Positions 61,974-64,000 of a stretch of DNA of 64,000 bases are shown one piece after another (within the stretch, counting starts at the first letter, position 1; each line of letters begins with the position of its first letter). The position numbers and the translations under genes are program-made. Below the pieces are notes generated by a model, which saw only the letters and a program-made list of their open reading frames with translations, had not been told where the DNA came from and searched no databases. This DNA is from Longimicrobiales bacterium (GTDB lineage: Bacteria; Gemmatimonadota; Gemmatimonadetes; Longimicrobiales; Gaopeijiaceae): assembly GCA_028279425.1 (NCBI GenBank), contig JANQNV010000323.1:16207-80206 (forward strand). Reading direction: 5' to 3'.

Positions 61974-62213
61974 ATGACCATCGACCGAATTCGCACATTC
62001 ATCCAGACCGCCATCTTGAACGACGAGAGCTTCGGGATCGAGGCGGATCAGGATCTGCTTCTGTCCCGTACGCTCGACTCGCTCAGTGTGGTGAGGCTCG
62101 TCGAGTACCTGGAGGCCGAGACCGGGCACAGCATCCCGCCCGAGGCGGTCACCCTCGAGAACTTCGGGTCACTGAACAAGATCCAGGCGTACCTTGCAGG
62201 CCTTTCCGCCTGA
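61974..62213 (+). CDS. free-standing acyl/peptidyl carrier protein
   Basis: A 79-residue acidic carrier protein. The phosphopantetheine Ser is in 'RTLDSLSVVRLVEYLE' (near residue 38). Helix pattern and length match ACP/PCPs such as PltL, RedO or AnaD. It follows the ligase by 19 nt and overlaps the phosphopantetheinyl transferase gene by 20 nt. That order suggests the trio loads, oxidises and presents one amino acid to the synthetases. Confidence 0.85.
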   Translation: MTIDRIRTFIQTAILNDESFGIEADQDLLLSRTLDSLSVVRLVEYLEAETGHSIPPEAVTLENFGSLNKIQAYLAGLSA

Positions 62214-62895
62214 CGAACACGCTCCCGGGAGCGGATCGGCCGACGACTTCCGGTCCCCCTTCGACGAAGACATCGCCTTCGTGGTCGTCCGCGAGGGCGA
62301 CCCCGCGTTGCCCTCGCTCCTTCCCGCCGAAGAAGCACTGATTCCGCCGCGTGCCGCGGCCCGCTACGTCGCCGACTTCCGCCTGGGTCGAGCCGCGGCT
62401 CGGATCGCCCTTCGAGCGCTCGGTGTCCCCGATCGGCCGATCCTCCGGGGAGCGCACCGCGAGCCCCGCTGGCCCGATGGAGTCGTGGGGGCGATCAGCC
62501 ACGCCGCCGGCTATGCTCTCGCCGCCGTCGGCCGAACGGATCGGTTCACCGGGCTCGGGCTCGATCTGGAGCGAAGGGTCGACATGCGCGACATCACGAG
62601 TCGCATTGCGATCCCCGCGGAGCGGCTCTGGCTCGAGGCCTACCCGGACGAGGAGCGGCAACTCCTCGCTCTCCTGCTCTTTTCGGCCAAGGAGAGTGTG
62701 TTCAAGGCCTTCTTTCCGAGCGTGCGTGAGTACTTCGGCTTCGACCGTGCCCACCTGCGCTGGGATCCCGACGACCAGGCGTTCCACGGAGCTCTCTTGC
62801 CTCCACTGGACCGCGTGTCTGGCGCCGCCCGTTTTCGCGTCGACTGTCAGCGCGCCGGAGACCTCGTCCTGACGTCGGTTCAGCTCCGGGTCTGA
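62194..62895 (+). CDS. 4'-phosphopantetheinyl transferase (Sfp/EntD type)
   Basis: A 233-residue enzyme that activates carrier domains by attaching phosphopantetheine from CoA. The characteristic motifs are visible: 'GAISHAAGYALAAVG', the Mg-binding 'GLGLDLERR' and 'LFSAKESVFKAFFP'. The TTG at 62194 overlaps the carrier gene; no ATG exists in the N-terminal part of the frame. Genes of this type often accompany NRPS clusters. It overlaps the convergent glycosyltransferase by 16 nt. Confidence 0.9.
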   Translation: MQAFPPDEHAPGSGSADDFRSPFDEDIAFVVVREGDPALPSLLPAEEALIPPRAAARYVADFRLGRAAARIALRALGVPDRPILRGAHREPRWPDGVVGAISHAAGYALAAVGRTDRFTGLGLDLERRVDMRDITSRIAIPAERLWLEAYPDEERQLLALLLFSAKESVFKAFFPSVREYFGFDRAHLRWDPDDQAFHGALLPPLDRVSGAARFRVDCQRAGDLVLTSVQLRV

Positions 62896-64000
62896 CGGTC
62901 GGGGCGGGGTCGCATGAAGCGTTCCACCGTCGCCACCGCCGATCCCCCATTTTCGATCTCGAGCAGCCGCCGCCGCATGGCGCCGACGTTGCGCCGGATG
63001 TCAGGATCGCGCATGACGTGATCCAGGTTGCGCTCGATGTCGTGCGACGTGTCGTGATGGCGGTCGGCCACGACGCCGAGACCGTGGTGCTCGACGCGGG
63101 CGGCACACCCGTTCTGGTCGACGTATGCGGTGCTGTAGACGAGCATCGGCACGCCGAACGCCACGCACTCGTTGATCGTCGTGATCCCCCCGTGGGTGAT
63201 GGCGGCATCGGCCTCGGCGAGCACCTCGAGCTGGGGCGCCCACGCGATCACCAGCGCGTTGGACGGAACAGGCGCGAGGGCCTCGGGATCGAGCTTCGAA
63301 CCGAGGCCGATCACGAGGTCCCACCCCGGTCGGCGCGCGAACGCCTCGAGCACTTTGCGCAACAAGGTCTCGTCGGCCGACCAGTGACTTCCCAGCGAGC
63401 AGTATACGAGGGGGCGCTCTGCGTCCCCCCGTTCTGCGCGGCGGGCTTTGAAGGCGGCCCACGCTTTGGCATCCGACCCCGCGCTGCGCACCTCCACGCG
63501 GCCGCGCGCGACCATGGGTCCGACGTAGTGCAGGCTCGGGTGGGGCCGATGCGGGAAGTCCATCTCCTGCAGGTTGAAGCACAGCGTAGGGATCGTCGGG
63601 TATGTCGCGGGCCGCAACCAATCCGTGCGCCTGAAGCGACGCGCGTCGAAGCCTCGAGCACGTGCCACGGCGCGGAGATCTTCGATCAACAACGTTCCGT
63701 AGGTGACCGGGGAGAGGCGCACGCGAAGGCCCGACAGGGTGAACCGCCGCATCCACTCGTCGCGGACGCCTCCCCAGTAGCTCCGCAACCACAACAGGCG
63801 CATGCGCGCGCGGCCGGCCGCGCTGTTGGGGGGGCGCTCGAGGAACTGCATGGGGGGCAGCTCCGGATCGCGAAAGATGGTGAACCAGACGATCGCCAGC
63901 ACCATCGGGAGGCCGAGGGCCGACACGGTGACGATGGCAGCGTGGAGCTCGTAGTCGAGAATCACCACATCCGGCTGGAGGGACGCGAGGAGCCCCTCGA
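62880..64000 (-). CDS. GT-B glycosyltransferase, UGT/macrolide type (5' end outside window)
   Basis: At least 373 residues of a GT1-family glycosyltransferase. The C-terminal domain has 'PLVYCSLGSHWSADETLL', 'VIAWAPQLEVLAEADAAITHGGITTINECVAFGVPMLVYS' and 'YVDQNGCAARVEHHGLGV', the nucleotide-sugar-binding signature of UDP-glycosyltransferases acting on small molecules. The frame remains open to the right edge ('LQPDVVILDYEL'), so the N-terminal domain lies outside. Being next to the NRPS locus it could glycosylate the product or a lipid; the adjacency alone is suggestive. Confidence 0.85.
   Translation of the reverse strand, partial: EGLLASLQPDVVILDYELHAAIVTVSALGLPMVLAIVWFTIFRDPELPPMQFLERPPNSAAGRARMRLLWLRSYWGGVRDEWMRRFTLSGLRVRLSPVTYGTLLIEDLRAVARARGFDARRFRRTDWLRPATYPTIPTLCFNLQEMDFPHRPHPSLHYVGPMVARGRVEVRSAGSDAKAWAAFKARRAERGDAERPLVYCSLGSHWSADETLLRKVLEAFARRPGWDLVIGLGSKLDPEALAPVPSNALVIAWAPQLEVLAEADAAITHGGITTINECVAFGVPMLVYSTAYVDQNGCAARVEHHGLGVVADRHHDTSHDIERNLDHVMRDPDIRRNVGAMRRRLLEIENGGSAVATVERFMRPRPDRQTRS

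Noticed and set aside
1..64000. CRISPR arrays, insertion sequences or integrase-flanked islands
   Set aside because: No regularly spaced repeats, transposase motifs or attachment-site repeats were found.

Overview
The window is a high-GC bacterial chromosome segment. Predicted secreted six-bladed beta-propeller lipoproteins, DUF5916 and TonB-dependent outer-membrane proteins, and carboxypeptidase-regulatory-domain proteins are unusually dense here. That profile fits Gemmatimonadota or a close relative; this is inferred from gene content only. Genes are tightly packed. No gene-free stretch exceeds 300 bases, and no rRNA, tRNA, CRISPR array or insertion sequence was recognised.

Left part (1-16 kb): the end of a TonB-dependent receptor, a TlpA-like thioredoxin and a DsbD-N-like protein are followed by a copper module. 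The module has a small His/Met-rich secreted protein, a CopA multicopper oxidase and CopB. Next come a TonB-dependent receptor broken by one frameshift, a NagB/PIG-L fusion, cytochrome b561, an EthD protein and a large DUF5916 protein.

Middle part (16-41 kb): an AHSA1/ArsR regulatory pair precedes a first array of translationally coupled beta-propeller lipoproteins (17.8-25.7 kb). Then come amtB-glnK, a CoA-transferase, and a bicarbonate transporter pair sbtA-sbtB. An SGNH-TPR protein follows, and then a second coupled array of beta-propellers (34.4-40.5 kb).

Right part (40.6-64 kb): a nonribosomal peptide locus. A minus-strand operon encodes three NRPSs in transcription order: C-A-PCP, C-A-PCP-E, and C-PCP-C-A-PCP. 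Two alpha/beta hydrolases and small accessory genes follow. The divergent plus-strand operon encodes a HupE/UreJ-like membrane protein, an acyl-CoA-dehydrogenase-like flavoprotein, a stand-alone adenylation enzyme, a free carrier protein and a phosphopantetheinyl transferase. The flavoprotein/ligase/carrier trio has the layout of the prolyl-carrier systems that make pyrrole-2-carboxyl or dehydroprolyl starters. A glycosyltransferase gene runs in from the right edge.

The standout feature is the first NRPS. Its adenylation domain, with an Asn-like specificity code, is interrupted between core motifs a8 and a9 by about 320 residues. The insert is a PP-loop ATP-pyrophosphatase (AANH) domain with a Cys4 zinc ribbon, an SGGKDS loop, a CxxC and a distant third Cys. 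This is the layout of Fe-S-dependent tRNA thiolases such as TtuA and Ncs6. The working hypothesis is an assembly line that installs sulfur, for example a thioamide, on a carrier-bound residue. The inferred order is prolyl-derived starter, Asn-like residue (thiolated?), D-residue, an undetermined step, then Gly.
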